Origin: Dendrolimus kikuchii
Lineage: Eukaryota > Arthropoda > Insecta > Lepidoptera > Lasiocampidae
DNA length: 64,000 bases
Assembly (NCBI GenBank): GCA_019925095.2
Contig: CM034390.1
Span: 533,501 to 597,500, forward strand
Direction of reading: 5' to 3'
The position numbers were made by a program, and so were the translations under genes. The notes beneath the pieces were generated by a model. It searched no databases, was not told the DNA's origin, and saw only the letters and a program-made list of their open reading frames with translations. Positions 31,710-42,527 of the stretch are shown here, piece after piece; positions within the stretch are counted from its first letter, which is position 1; the number at the start of each line of letters is the position of its first letter.

Positions 31710-32481
31710 AAGAGAACTGTCAGGCGAGAGGCTTACATATGAATGCGAAGAAAACAAAGGTTATGGTGTTTGAAAGAGAAGAAACCAGAACGAATGCATG
31801 GATAATGGTCGATGATGTTATGCTAGAGCAAGTGAATGAGTTTGTATATCTTGGATGTGCTTTTAGCAGGGATGGAAGGTAAACCGCTGATATAGAAAGA
31901 AGAGTGAATTTGGGTAATAGTGTGAATGGAGCGTTAGGTAAACTTCTAGGCGCTAAGAACCTCAGCCAGAAGGCCCAGCTCGCCATACACAACGCGGTGC
32001 TGGTACCTACGCTCACGTATGGAAGCGAGAGTTGGGTATGGAAGAGAGAGCATGAAAGTAGAGAAAACGCGGTCGAGATGCGAGCACTGCGCAAAATCTG
32101 CGGAGTGACGCTCGCGGACCGCGTTCGTAATACCGAAGTAAGAAAGAGAGTTGGTCTGAAAGAGAGTGTCGGGGTGAAGGTAAGGAAAGGAATGCTCCGG
32201 TGGTTCGGGCATGTGGAAAGAATGCATGATGAAAGAATGACTAAACAGATATACAATGCAAAAGTGGATGGATGCAGAAGTCGTGGAAGGCCACGGCTAC
32301 ACCTTCCATGATCAAATTGATCGTGTACTAGCAGAAGGTGATGTCAGGAGCCTTAAGAACAGACGAACTTGCATGACAAGAGTTATGAATGTCAAAGAGG
32401 CAAGTGAGGTGTGTAAGAATAAGCCTAAATGGCACTCTGTTGTTCGTGCCTACCCCGCAAGGGAACTGGCGTGAAGTGTGT
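31710..32481 (+). pseudogene. RTE-like LINE, longer copy with broken ORF
   Basis: The plus strand reads KKTKVMVFEREETRTNAW, EFVYLGCAFSRDGR, a stop at about 31880, then the region from LGAKNLSQKAQLAIH to LRWFGHVERM. A frameshift near 32294 precedes the normal C-terminus. The 12-bp TSD ATAATTTTAGAG lies at 31698-31709 and 32482-32493. Unusually, it lacks the TATG tail. Confidence 0.85.
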
Positions 32482-32493
32482 ATAATTTTAGAG

Positions 32494-32984
32494 TAGACTA
32501 TGGAAGCGTTGTTTGGTTCCGGATTGAATAAAGTTTTTTTGTTTGATAAAATAAAATATGTTTAAATAAAAAATGCATGAATTAAAATGTACCTAACCTA
32601 ACCAAATCATAATTTGCAGTAAACCTGCGAAAAATCAAAATGCATGCTGGGACACATAGTAGAAGTGAAACTTCAACGGACAAGTGGAAAAACGAATCGC
32701 AACAAAATTTAACTTGAAGTTTTACGGGCAGAAGTGTCTATTGCATGGGGCCCTTCAAATACAATAAGCTTCCGAAATCTATTCGAGAACTGCCATGTAC
32801 ACTATTAAAAAAAAATTGCTACTGACCACTAAATGCTATTATAATATAAACATGTTTATGGACGATGAAACACTATGAACCGACATAAATATATTTGACA
32901 CGCTTTAATAGTAGACATTTTATTATTTAGATTAATTATAGATTATTATTATATTGTATGTCTTTGATTATTATTAATAATAAA
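32494..32984. other. Unassigned stretch with a short dispersed repeat
   Basis: 32672-32730 (CAACGGACAAGTGG, ACGAATCGCAACAAAATTTA) reappears in reverse at 34372-34430. It is probably a transposon remnant. Confidence 0.4.
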
Positions 32985-33860
32985 ACTACGTTTTAACGGT
33001 TTTAAGCGCGGTAATTTTATTTGATTTTGGTTTTTTCCGACGTTTCGGCCATTATTCGGTGGCCGTGATCACGGAAGACAAAGATGTCAAGTGTCAACGA
33101 GTCTTGTTATAGTTTTATTTAGCCTACCGCCAACTGGTTAATTTTAATTATTTAATTTTGTTTATGATTATTATTTACTCTATGGGAGCCTAATCTAATT
33201 TACTACCGCTTCGCAACATGTTATGGCTTGAAGAGAAGAAGCGGCGCAAGAAACTCTTCAGCAAACATGCCTAGCTCTAATAATTTTATATAATATTAAA
33301 ATGGGTGGAAGGAAAAATAAAATAAACTATCAATCAAGTTGTTTTGTGTTCCATTGTACGCAGAAAGAGCTCACAGTGTCTTGAGGTCTGGCAGCTGGTT
33401 TTTGCTGGGTTTGGGTCTTAATAGTTTTGATGATTGGATCCCAAACAGGTGGTACTTGCCAACCATCTTCTCTATTGAAATTTGGGTGTTTTTTTATTTC
33501 AATAGTCTCACGCATCATTCTAGGTATGAAACGATTCTCTTTCGCGAGGATTTGTGGGTTATCGAATCTGATGTAGTGGTTGGGTTTATCCAGCGTGTGT
33601 TCACCGATCGCAGACTTCGTAGACCTTCTGTGTTTCATGTCCATAGAGTAAATAATAACCATAAACAAAATTAAAATTAAATAATTAAAATGAACAAGTT
33701 GGCGGTAGGCTAAATAAAACTTTAACAATACTCGTTGCCACTGAAAAGTGGCCGAAACGTAGGAAAAAACCAAAATCAAATAAAATTACCGAGCTTAAAA
33801 CCGTTAAAACGTAGTTTTATTATGTATACGAAAACTTAAGAAAATATTATATTATTATTA
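32985..33860 (-). mobile_element. Penelope-like element with opposed terminal repeats
   Basis: A minus-strand ORF end (33330-33640) is followed downstream by a terminal repeat in the same orientation (32985-33278). Upstream it meets a second copy of that repeat in the opposite orientation (33645-33860). Most of the element, including the reverse transcriptase, is missing. Inverted or partial terminal repeats are known for Penelope-like elements. Confidence 0.75.
33330..33640 (-). pseudogene. Penelope-like ORF, C-terminal endonuclease-region fragment
   Basis: About 100 residues beginning near KHRRSTKSAIGEHTLDK, then NHYIRFDNPQILAKENRF, RMMRETIEIKKHPNFNRED and GWQVPPVWDPI, and a stop at 33330. 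The AI-EH, H-I-F and EIKKHP--FNREDG blocks are the conserved part that follows the GIY-YIG core in Penelope-like proteins. The core and the RT are absent. The 149-codon frame extends upstream into the terminal repeat, so its first 45 codons are not part of the protein. Confidence 0.75.
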
Positions 33861-34057
33861 ATTTTTAATTCTAATTGTATTGATTCATTGTTTGTAGAAA
33901 TAAGTTTATAAATCCAGGTCCAATTATGGACCGAATGAATTGATAGTCTAAAAACCGTAACATCTTTGCACATGCATTACGCAAGAAATATATTCTATTC
34001 TATTCTATTCAGATTGTTAATATAGTTGTCCAATTTGAAAACCTGCCCGTTAAACTT

Positions 34058-34372
34058 TTATCCGTGCAGGAACGGAGAAAGAATACAATTTCCTGCGGCC
34101 CGGCGGCCTGTCGTAAGAGGCGACTAAACAACCCACAGCCAGGTGGTAGAGTATTTGCTCGACTGGATGGCGACCACCCCTGGTCTAGAGTATGCCGCCA
34201 TAACAATCTTGTATTGTGTTCCGGCATTAGTGACCAGGTTCCAGTCTCCTTTAAGAGAGCAGCAGCGCATTTGTAGCACCTTTGCTGTTGCAAATGTCCA
34301 TAGGCGATGGTAACCGCTTTCCACTAAGTGGGCCGTCTGCTTGTCTGCTGAACTCCTGCAATAAAAAAAAAA
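34058..34372 (-). repeat. Dispersed repeat B, full length
   Basis: Complete copy from TCCGTGCAGGAACGGAG to ACTCCTGCAATAAA plus an A12 run. All internal blocks are present. Confidence 0.85.
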
Positions 34373-34809
34373 AACTTCAAGTTAAAATTTTGTCGCGATT
34401 CGTTTTGCCACTTGTCCGTTGCCATTCGTTTTTCCACTTTTTTGAAAGATTTACTCGTGCAAACAGAAGTTCAATGTTAGTGTTTTTGTAGTCAATGAAA
34501 AATTGGGCAACTGCTAAAGAGTTCACAATCTCGCTAGCACACACATTTAATAAGATAGTAGGACATGCCCGCGACTTCGTCCACGCTTGATTTGAAATAC
34601 CCGAGAATTCCTAAAATACCGCAGCATGGAAAAAATGTGAAAGCTGTGTCGGAATAAGCGAATTTTTATGCATCCGAACAACTACAAACCGCTTCCGGGA
34701 TAATTCCCGCGAGATCCCGGGATAAAAATATATCACTATAGTAATTTAAATATATTAAGCTACCACAATTCATTGTAAAAGATGTGAGAGATAAATTTGG
34801 ATTAATTAA
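34373..34809. repeat. Fragments of two dispersed repeats
   Basis: 34373-34430 is the inverted partner of 32672-32730. 34559-34735 carries repeat I phrases (GCGACTTCGTCCACG, TAATTCCCGCGAGATCCCGG). The rest is unassigned. Confidence 0.45.
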
Positions 34810-35580
34810 CTAGTTGTGCCCGCGACGTCGTCCGCGTGGAATTTGTTTTTAAAACCCCCAATTCTCAAACATTATTTATTGGTGCTCCGCTCCTATTGGT
34901 ATTAGCGTGATGATATATAGCCTATAGCCTTCCTCGATAAATGGGCTATCCAACACTGAAAGAATTTTTCAAATCAGACCCGTAGTTCCTGAGATTAGCG
35001 CGTTCAATCAAACAATATTAGTGTATTTGGCTACAACAGTAATATCGCATTTTAAATATCGCGATATCTTTTGAATGAAACGTCCGAATTGAATAATTAA
35101 AAAAGTTCTAGAAAGGTATTGAATTCGTCTTGAATATGAAGTAATTTATTTTGACAAGGATTAATACCACGGTACAAAATAAAGAGTTTTTGAAGCGACG
35201 GCATTTAAATTATTAAAAAAAATAAAAGAAAACACTTATTGTGAGATAACTACAATAGTTAGACATATGGTTACGCGATATTTTTTCTAGACAATTATAT
35301 GTTCTGCAAAGTGGTAGTACATTGTTTTGTTCTATAATCAATAGTTTTCGCAGCGCAGGCCGTGTAAGGGATTTTTTCGGGTCATTCTTTTACACCTTGG
35401 ATTACATTATTGGACTTTTAGTAAGGATCCCTAATTTTATTGAAAATATAATATAGCCTATAGCCTTTCACGATAAATGTGCTATTTAACACTGAAAGAA
35501 CTTTTCAAATCAGACCAGTAGTTTCTGAGATTAGCGCGTTCAAACAAACAAACTCTTCAGCTTTATATATTAGTATAAGA
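34810..35580 (-). mobile_element. Long-form Helitron, full length
   Basis: 771 bp. On the minus strand it starts TCTTATACTAATATATAAAG after A and ends with a CGGACGACGTCGCGGGC hairpin and CTAG (34810-34813) before T. It aligns throughout with 13877-14577 and 22176-22942. Confidence 0.9.
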
Positions 35581-36204
35581 TTAGAAAACGTCTTATATTA
35601 TCTCAGATATAAGCGAAGTCTCTCTTACATGACGTGACATTATATCTTAGTAAACGTTGGTGGAGGTTGGCGCTGAGGAATGAAACCTCCGTGTTACATC
35701 ACTGATTTTATTACATAAAATTTGCTATCGGTCAGTGAAAAAATCACATTGGAATTCAAAATTCTTTTTTTAATCTGGCCATTTTAAATCGTTTCCAGAA
35801 AAATTCCGTCGGGATCCCCAGAATAGAAAGTAGCGCAGATTTTAAGTCTAAGAATTTTCAGTCGATCAGCGAAAATTTCATCGAAATCGGCTTAGTAGTT
35901 TTTACGTGAATCACGAACAAACAGACATGAAATCTGAAAAAAAATGGCTACGTGTTCTCCATCGTTTATTTAGTCAATTCCAGTGTTTTTTTTTTAAATA
36001 GCTTCAATATACAGACACGGCATATTTAGAATTTTATAATTTTATAGACAAGTCGACTGAATTTACTTAAATTTTATTTACTTAATGATTACTTCTACCT
36101 TTCACTTTGGATGAAGCAACTATAGTAATCCATTAATCTTATCACTTTAATCATTCAATGCCATTAAATACCAACGTATTCTTTCGGGTCTGTAATTTTT
36201 AACT
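35581..36204. repeat. Repeat I copy and unassigned DNA
   Basis: 35780-35990 is a repeat I copy (GGGATCCCCAGAATAG, GATCAGCGAAAATTTCATCG, TTCTCCATCGTTTAT). The remainder is not recognised. Confidence 0.45.
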
Positions 36205-36410
36205 CAATTAGTTCAATTTAATTAGTTCAATTCAATTAGTTCAATTTAGTTAGTTCAATTCAATTAGTTCAATTCAGTTAGTGCAATTCAATCAGTTCAA
36301 TTAAATTAGTTCAATTCAGTTAGTTCAATTCAATTAGTTCAATTCAGTTAGTTCAATTAAATTAGTTCAATTTAGTTAGTGCAATTCAATTAGTTCAATT
36401 CGATTGATCC
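36205..36410. repeat. 14-bp minisatellite
   Basis: About 14 tandem units of TTAGTTCAATTCAA with variants TTCAG, TTTAG and GTGCAA. Some units alternate CAA and CAG, suggesting a 28-bp duplication step. Confidence 0.85.
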
Positions 36411-36938
36411 GTTTAATTTGAGAATTACGACAATTCTGCATTCTATGAATTTCAACAGACCAATGACATGACGATTTCATAATGTATTTCGTTTATGCGA
36501 ACACTACGAAAGCCTAAAACAACCTCTGTTGAAATAAGTCTTTTAATGTGGAGATTTTAATGTAAATAAATTCCAAAACTCCATCCAACTTTTTCGCATT
36601 GAGATACATCGAAGTAAAGCCACGGCTCGCCACTCGCTGTACAATAATGCTGTCGGGAACAAACAAGACTTGAATGGACTTTCTGGCCCCAGGCCAACAT
36701 CTACCCAAGTCAAAACGACTCTTACGCCATTGAGATACGAGTTATAATCGCTTAACCATCGCCAACAATTAACAGAGAAGATTTGCAATGTCCGGAACCC
36801 CGGTCGATTAGCTCATACTGAAACTTTAATAGTTGAATAAATAAAGATACGAGCCCAAAGCTATAATCAATAGATCAATGACGTATTTACTATACTTTTT
36901 GGTGTGAAAGAAGCCACATGAGTCGATTACGCATGACG
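36411..36938. other. Unassigned stretch
   Basis: Two short minus-strand frames at 36514-36788 have no recognisable domain. Nothing supported. Confidence 0.35.
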
Positions 36939-37070
36939 TGATAAAGGTGATGTTAGGAGCCTTAAGAACAGACGAGCGTGCATGACAAGAGTTATGAATG
37001 TCAAAGAAGCGAGTGAGATGTGTAAGAACAAGCCCGAATGGCGCTCTGGTGTCCGTGCCTACCCCGCAAG
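36939..37070 (+). mobile_element. RTE-like LINE, 3' fragment lacking its tail
   Basis: From AAGGTGATGTTAGGAGCC to CTACCCCGCAAGG, where the usual GAACTGGCGTGAAG and TATG run are replaced by unrelated sequence. Confidence 0.7.
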
Positions 37071-37148
37071 GCATCTGCATAACTTTTCTCTTTCATCGTC
37101 TTCTAAAAGCATAATATATTCATATTTAACCGACTTTAATAAGGACGA

Positions 37149-37440
37149 TTATCCGTGCAGGAACAGAGAAAGAATACAATTTCCTGCGGCCCGGCGGCCT
37201 GTCGTAAGAAGCGACTAAACAACCCACAGCCAGGTGGTAGGGTATTTGCTCGACTGGATGGCGACCACCAGAGTCTAGAGTATGCCGCCATATCAACCTT
37301 GTGTTGTGTTCCGGCATTAGTGACTCCTTTAAGAGAGCAGCAGCGCATTTGTAGCATTGTTGCAAATGTCCATAGGCGATGGTAACCGCTTTCCATCAAT
37401 TGGGCCGTCTGCCTGTCTGTTGAACTCCTGCAATAAAAAA
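37149..37440 (-). repeat. Dispersed repeat B
   Basis: Nearly complete copy from ATCCGTGCAGGAACAG to ACTCCTGCAATAAAA, with two small deletions (around TGACTCCTTT and GCATTGTTGC). Confidence 0.85.
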
Positions 37441-37444
37441 ATAA

Positions 37445-38189
37445 CAAAAGGAAGAAGTCCTTAATTCCTTTGTATATTTTTTTTTCGTATGCTCGTTACT
37501 CGATTTCTCCGTCAATTTTAAACCGATTTTCAAATTTTTTCTTTAATGGTAAGGGTATACTCCTGAATTAGGGCCATTGTCACCTTAATCAAAGGGTGCA
37601 TCCTATTAAATGCCTGTCCGGTATTTAATAGAGCACAAAAGTAAGCCAGCCCGAGGTCCTCCACTGTCACTTTCCCTTTGTTCCGTGACAGTGGTGTCCC
37701 CCCTGCTCCTCCTAATATCCTTCCTCATTATTCCCTTCCTCAGACCCCACCTTTTACCCTATTCCTACCCAATCCTGTTTCCCTTTATGGGTAGTTGAGG
37801 GTGGGGCGGCAGCCGCTTTATCTAAAATCGTCTAAAGCCGCAATAAATATGGTTCGATATAGTGCCATTGTCACCGTGACGGGATCTGATGAATGGATCC
37901 TAAGGAAATCGAGAAATACCCTCGAAAATTGTTAACTAACTTCTTTGTTACACGATGTCTTCGTCAATTGTGGAGCGATTTTCATATTTTTTGTTTATTC
38001 GTAAGTCTATACTCCTGAGGTGGTGCCATGGTCACCAAGTCAGAATCTGATGAGTGGATATTAGAGAAATAGAAAGTAGAAAGAAAGAAAAATATTTATT
38101 GTCGCGAATGAATGCACATAAAACCAAAAAATAAACTAAATTAACAGAATATCACTCATAAAACATAAAGCCATTAGAATTTTATACAA
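37445..38189. repeat. Degenerate repeat with recurring phrases
   Basis: The phrase set TCGATTTCTCCGTCAATT / GATTTTCATAT / ATACTCCTGA / GCCATTGTCACC occurs near 37500, 37950 and 38890. It is an old dispersed repeat, class unknown. 37610-37860 is C/T-rich on this strand and not coding. Confidence 0.4.
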
Positions 38190-38553
38190 TATACATACAT
38201 ACATACATAACTTCACGCCAGTTCCCTTGCGGGGTAGGCACGAACAACAGAGCGCCATTTAGGTCTATTCTTACACACCTCACTTGCTTCTTTGACATTC
38301 ATAACTCTTGTCATGCACGCTCGTCTGTTCTTAAGGCTCCTAACATCACCTTCTGCTAGTACACGATCAATTTGATCATGGAAAGTGTGTCGTGGCCTTC
38401 CACGACTTCTGCATCCATCCACTTTTGCATTGTATATCTGTTTATTCATTCTTTCATCATGCATTCTTTCTACATGTCCGAACCACCGGAGCATTCCTTT
38501 CCTTACCTTTACCCCGACACTCTCTTTCAGACCAACTGTCTTTCGTACTTCGG
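38190..38553 (-). mobile_element. RTE-like LINE, 3' fragment
   Basis: Minus-strand copy with a CATACATACATA tail, LRWFGHVERM to ARELA, and TSD TATACAA at 38183-38189 and 38554-38560. Confidence 0.85.
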
Positions 38554-38560
38554 TATACAA

Positions 38561-39088
38561 CTTTAAAATATCAATGTACATAACACCCACGGCAATAAGG
38601 CTGCTAACTCAGCATTATGCTGTGTCAAGAACTGACACAGCGCTGCTTTTCAGTACCAGCCTCCATCAAGTCACAAGTGACCCAAACAAATATCTTACTA
38701 TCAACAATCAAACATCTCCTATAGTCCAGATATTGTACTTTCGAATAATAAATAATACGAAATTGAGAGTAACTCTTATTAAAGAACGCTGAGCGCCTAC
38801 ATTCTTAGAAAAAAAGCTTGTATACGCGTGCCAGTATTACATTTTCTACAGGCGCTTAATTATTTTGAATGCATGTTCTCGATTGACTCTGTCTATCATG
38901 ACTCAATTTCTCCGTCAATTGAGGGCCGATTTTCATATACTTTTTTATTCGAAAATGTAGACTCCCAAAGTGGTCCCATGGTCAGCAAGTCTCTGATGAA
39001 TGGATCCCAGAGAAATCGAGAAGAACATTTTTTGACGAGCGTTGACATCAAAGATTGAAATATAAACCTTGTATACCCATGCCATATA
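38561..39088. repeat. Unassigned, with the 37.5-kb repeat in part
   Basis: 38885-39050 repeats the CTCAATTTCTCCGTCAATT and GATTTTCATATAC phrases. No gene. Confidence 0.4.
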
Positions 39089-39235
39089 TTAGGTTGGGGA
39101 AAAAGTTTCTTCGCATTTGATATAAAAATTCAAAAGGTTTTTTTATAAAGTTTATTTACATTTGACTAAAGTATGTAAGTGCCATTTTGTTGGATAACTT
39201 TTTGTCATCTTGTAGGTAGGGACGTGATCTTTAAC
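39089..39235 (-). mobile_element. Mariner fragment, transposase C-terminus
   Basis: The right-hand TIR (TTAGGTTGGGGAAAAAGTTT) follows a TA. On the minus strand, codons before it read SLPTR-stop-QKVIQQNGTYIL, the end of a mariner transposase in which a conserved Trp has become TGA. The rest is missing; a Helitron lies ten bases further on. Confidence 0.75.
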
Positions 39236-39245
39236 GTGATTCTTA

Positions 39246-39471
39246 CTAGCTTTGCCCGCGAAGTCATACGCGTGAAATTTGCTTTCAAAACCCTCCGATA
39301 CTGAAACATTCTTCATTGATGCTCCGCTCCTATTGGCGTGATGATATATAGCCTATAGCCTTCCTCGGTAAATGGGCTATCCAACACTGAAAGAATTTTT
39401 TAAATCAGACTAGTAGTTCCTGAGATTAGCGGGATCAAACAAACTCTTCAGCGCTATAATATTATTATAGA
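39246..39471 (-). mobile_element. Long-form Helitron, internally deleted
   Basis: 226 bp that keeps both ends (CTAG at 39246-39249; TC start at 39470-39471 with A|T context) but lacks the central 500 bp. It ends near the mariner fragment. Confidence 0.8.
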
Positions 39472-39599
39472 TTCTATTTATATTTCATGTTCTTTTTTTT
39501 ATAAGTTTTGTACAGAAGTATGTTACAGAATTGCTTTTTGAAGAACTAATGGAGTTGTAGCAAACAATGCATACTCAATAAGACCAAGACAATAAAAGG

Positions 39600-39790
39600 A
39601 AAGAAAAATAATATTATAGTTATAATAATGACATAACGTACTAAAATGTTATGCTGCATCATAGCTCCATAAATTCCTTACAAGCTTGGCAAGATAAAAA
39701 CGTTATACAAAATATAGTATAAGAGGTTGGAGCGAGCTGCTATGTAAATGAAGTTTTGTCATTTAAGTATTGTTCAATAGTGTAGCAGCC
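39600..39790 (+). repeat. Dispersed repeat L, uninterrupted copy
   Basis: Matches the split copy at 21285-21905 (CTCCATAAATTCCT, AAATATAGTATAAGAGG, GCTGCTATGTAAATG). The class is unknown. Confidence 0.6.
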
Positions 39791-39813
39791 TTGGGGTCTC
39801 GTATCATTGATAC

Positions 39814-40203
39814 TGTTACATACTGACACAGAAATGCGCACACCTGCAGGTCGTAAAAGGCAGAAAAACATGCTAATGTTTTTCCACTTCTTTTATGGGC
39901 GTCATTAGTGTCGAACTAATCCTTGATTGCCCGGTGTGCGAATTAACTCGGTGAACGCAGTCCTTTGTTCAATTATACAGTTTAGTATAAAACAATGACT
40001 GAACGGAGGGGTGAGGCGGTCGAGCGACGATTACGATACCAGCAAGACGTGTACATTCAACTAGCGATATAGTGACGGACTTTGCGCGTGTTATTGATCG
40101 TGCAGATTGTAATAAGCAGTGTTACTGGTTGTATCTAGTATATTTGTACCTGTTTTATACGTGTTGGTACAGTTTAAATAAACTCTATAGTAATTCCAAG
40201 GGC
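39814..40203 (+). mobile_element. LTR, Gypsy-like family, 3'-truncated
   Basis: Starts TGTTACATACTG and follows the family through GTGACGGACTTTGCGCG to AAATAAACTCTATAGTAATTC, then breaks off before the terminal GTAACA. No TSD can be read. Confidence 0.75.
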
Positions 40204-40783
40204 TGATACGGCGGTAGCTACTCTCCTGATAGTTAGAGACGCCTTACCTCCTGAGCTAGCAGGGCTTAATTAAAAAAAAAAAAATAACAGTCCGACCATT
40301 ACCTTTTCACCCAGAAATCAACGTAAAAACGCTACAAAGCTTACAACGCAGCCGAAAACTAAACGAAACAGATTTAATGGCGCGAATTCCGCTCGCACGA
40401 CTCGCTGCGTCGACACACGACTCAGATAACATTAATCCCAGACACAACGTACGGTGGACAATTCCTTGCGGACTTATTGTACGCGCACTATCCGCAAGAG
40501 TTAACTTGAGCCTTGAGCGGAATGCGCGCTCCTCTCCCGACCCCCACCTTCTTACCGCTCTCGCAATCGACGCGTCAATACCTCGCGCTTACGTCATCCG
40601 AGCGAAGTCCGAAGTTAACTCTTGCGGGTTGTACACATTTCACAATAAAATTGCGGCGACCGAGGGTAGAAATTTTACTTTTATAAAAAGGTAGAAGATT
40701 CTGGAAGGAAAAGACAAGGACAGATATGTTTTAGAAAGGGATAGATGATGAACAAAAATTCTAGAATAGAAGGTACGGGAAGG
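40204..40783. other. Unassigned stretch, possible LTR-element remnant
   Basis: Contains an A13 run near 40271 and GC-rich sequence with the inverted words GCAAGAGTTAACT and AGTTAACTCTTGC about 120 bp apart. A 105-codon frame at 40377-40694 has no recognisable domain. Confidence 0.35.
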
Positions 40784-40790
40784 AAAAGAC

Positions 40791-41041
40791 GGCCTCTGTG
40801 GTTGAGCGGGTTAAGCCTTTGCCGGCATACCTCACTGCAACGCAGAGGTTCCGGGTTCGATTCCTGGTATAGTAAATTTCGGAAACGTATTTTCTCCGTT
40901 ATTTACTATGGTCTGGGTGTCTGGGATCGGCCCCAGAGTAGTCCGTTGTATATTACCCATAACACAAGCGTAACTTGCTTAATTTAGGGATATACAATGT
41001 GTGTGTTTGTCTGCCGATTATTATTATTATTTTATTATTAT
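40791..41041 (+). mobile_element. tRNA-derived SINE, copy 2
   Basis: Head GGCCTCTGTGGTTGAGCGGG with A and B boxes (B box GGTTCGATTCC), body matching copy 1 at 13311, tail of ATTATTATT. TSD AAAAGAC at 40784-40790 and 41042-41048 (GG follows both). Confidence 0.85.
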
Positions 41042-41094
41042 AAAAGACGGAGATAGATAGATGATTAGAAAGGGATAGCTAGCAAATAAAAGAA

Positions 41095-41478
41095 TAACGA
41101 AATTATGAGTTCCAGAAGATTCTTCCGCGTATATAAGCAGCGTAAGGCGCGCCTACCGGGAGTTAGGAGGTTAAAAGAAGACAGTGATGAGTTTAGTGGG
41201 TAGTTCAGTGAAAGAGGAGTGTAGCGTAGTTAAGAGGAGATCCAGAAGCGAGTTACACGCGGTAAGTTCGAAAGTGAGCACTGCAGTAGCAGGAGGTGAT
41301 CTACGCAATATCGACGACGGTATTGTGAGTGAGACATCTTATCGTCGGGACAGTGCATCGTTAGTTGTGCATGTAGGGAGAAGAATCACGTACGACGGTG
41401 AATTTAATAAAAGCATTTAGTTAAAAGAACTGGTGTTTCCTTCCAATCCCAAGTGCGTACCCCCGCTCGCACGTAACA
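41095..41478 (+). mobile_element. LTR-like sequence of a second family
   Basis: Shows the order of an LTR: TATA box TATATAAG at 41130-41137, a G/A-rich leader, AATAAA at 41406-41411, and an end GCACGTAACA. The SINE at 40791 interrupts its upstream part. The left end could not be fixed. A 78-codon frame inside is unsupported. Confidence 0.4.
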
Positions 41479-42065
41479 GTATTTTAGTATTCCCCTTATA
41501 ATTTATTTTATTTTGATACCCCACTTGATAGGTTTGGTTAATGTTTGTTTTTCAAACACATGTTTAAGGATACTCGGGTTTTTAAGACCTTAACTGTCAA
41601 AATCCGTCAAGCCGTTTGGAAGATATGAAGTAATAAAGAAATTTACAAACATATAAAATACGCGCCAAAAACATAATCCTTCCTTGGCAGTAGGTTAAAA
41701 AACATTTAAATGACACGTGTTTTCTGGAAATATTATTAACATTGTTTAGAAATATCTTGCGAACAAAATGGATGTCGTCTGTCGAGGCGTGTAAACTTGT
41801 AAAACCGTTACGCGATTTAACCTTTAGCCGAGATACGAACGGATATTGTCAAAAAAATGTTTGAAACTGCGGAAATATTCCTTTGGATATCGATTTAAGG
41901 CCGCATTGTGAACATTCCTATACGAAAGGGAAAACATCGTCTACACGAGATACTTTTATAATACTATTTACATCGTAAGCGACATGCTTTATATTATATT
42001 ATAGTGTGATAAGGGAATGCTGTGGACTGAAAGAGGAAAGTTAATTTGATAATTAATCTGTATAT
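41479..42065. other. Unassigned stretch
   Basis: AT-rich; no gene or repeat recognised. Confidence 0.35.
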
Positions 42066-42069
42066 ATAT

Positions 42070-42360
42070 TGTTACGAGTTAGCGGGACTCTAATTAAAAT
42101 GCCGTTAGAATTATTATAGAGTTTATTAGAACTATACAAACACGTATAACACAGGTACAAATATAACCCAACACAACAAATCCAAACGTAATGCAGAAGG
42201 TCGTAATTCAATAAAACGCGCAAAGTCCGTCAAATTAGATAGCCGAATGTACACACGTCACGCCCGTATCGTAGTTTTAGCTCAACTGACTCCTCTCCCA
42301 ATCAGGCCGTCGTTTTTTACTTCACAAATGCGAATGTGCCCGCCCGGCAACGTCCACACC
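42070..42360 (-). mobile_element. LTR, Gypsy-like family, cut by the DIRS-like element
   Basis: On the minus strand the LTR 3' half ends CTCGTAACA at 42070, next to ATAT (42066-42069). Its 5' half stops at 42360, exactly where the DIRS-like terminal repeat begins, and does not resume on the other side. Confidence 0.75.
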
Positions 42361-42527
42361 GACACACAGTGTTGCTAGAAGAAAGCATAGTAAATATTTG
42401 CCTCTTTACACTATCTATGGTCTAAGACTTACCCATTTGTCCTTGGTTTTATACCTTTCTCTTTCACTCACCAGCATGACATCTCTTTCCTTGATATGAT
42501 AGATGTCAGATAGCTGTCAATTCATAT
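42361..42527 (+). repeat. DIRS-like left ITR
   Basis: Starts GACACACAGTGTTGCTAGAA and ends TAGCTGTCAATTCATAT. Compared by eye with the reverse complement of 47245-47411, all 167 positions agree. Confidence 0.9.

Noticed and set aside
36514..36788. Short minus-strand coding-like frames
   Set aside because: Overlapping frames in two phases without a recognisable domain or repeat copy.
40377..40694. A 105-codon plus-strand ORF in GC-richer DNA
   Set aside because: Composition is uneven, no motif is recognisable, and it lies within LTR-like debris.
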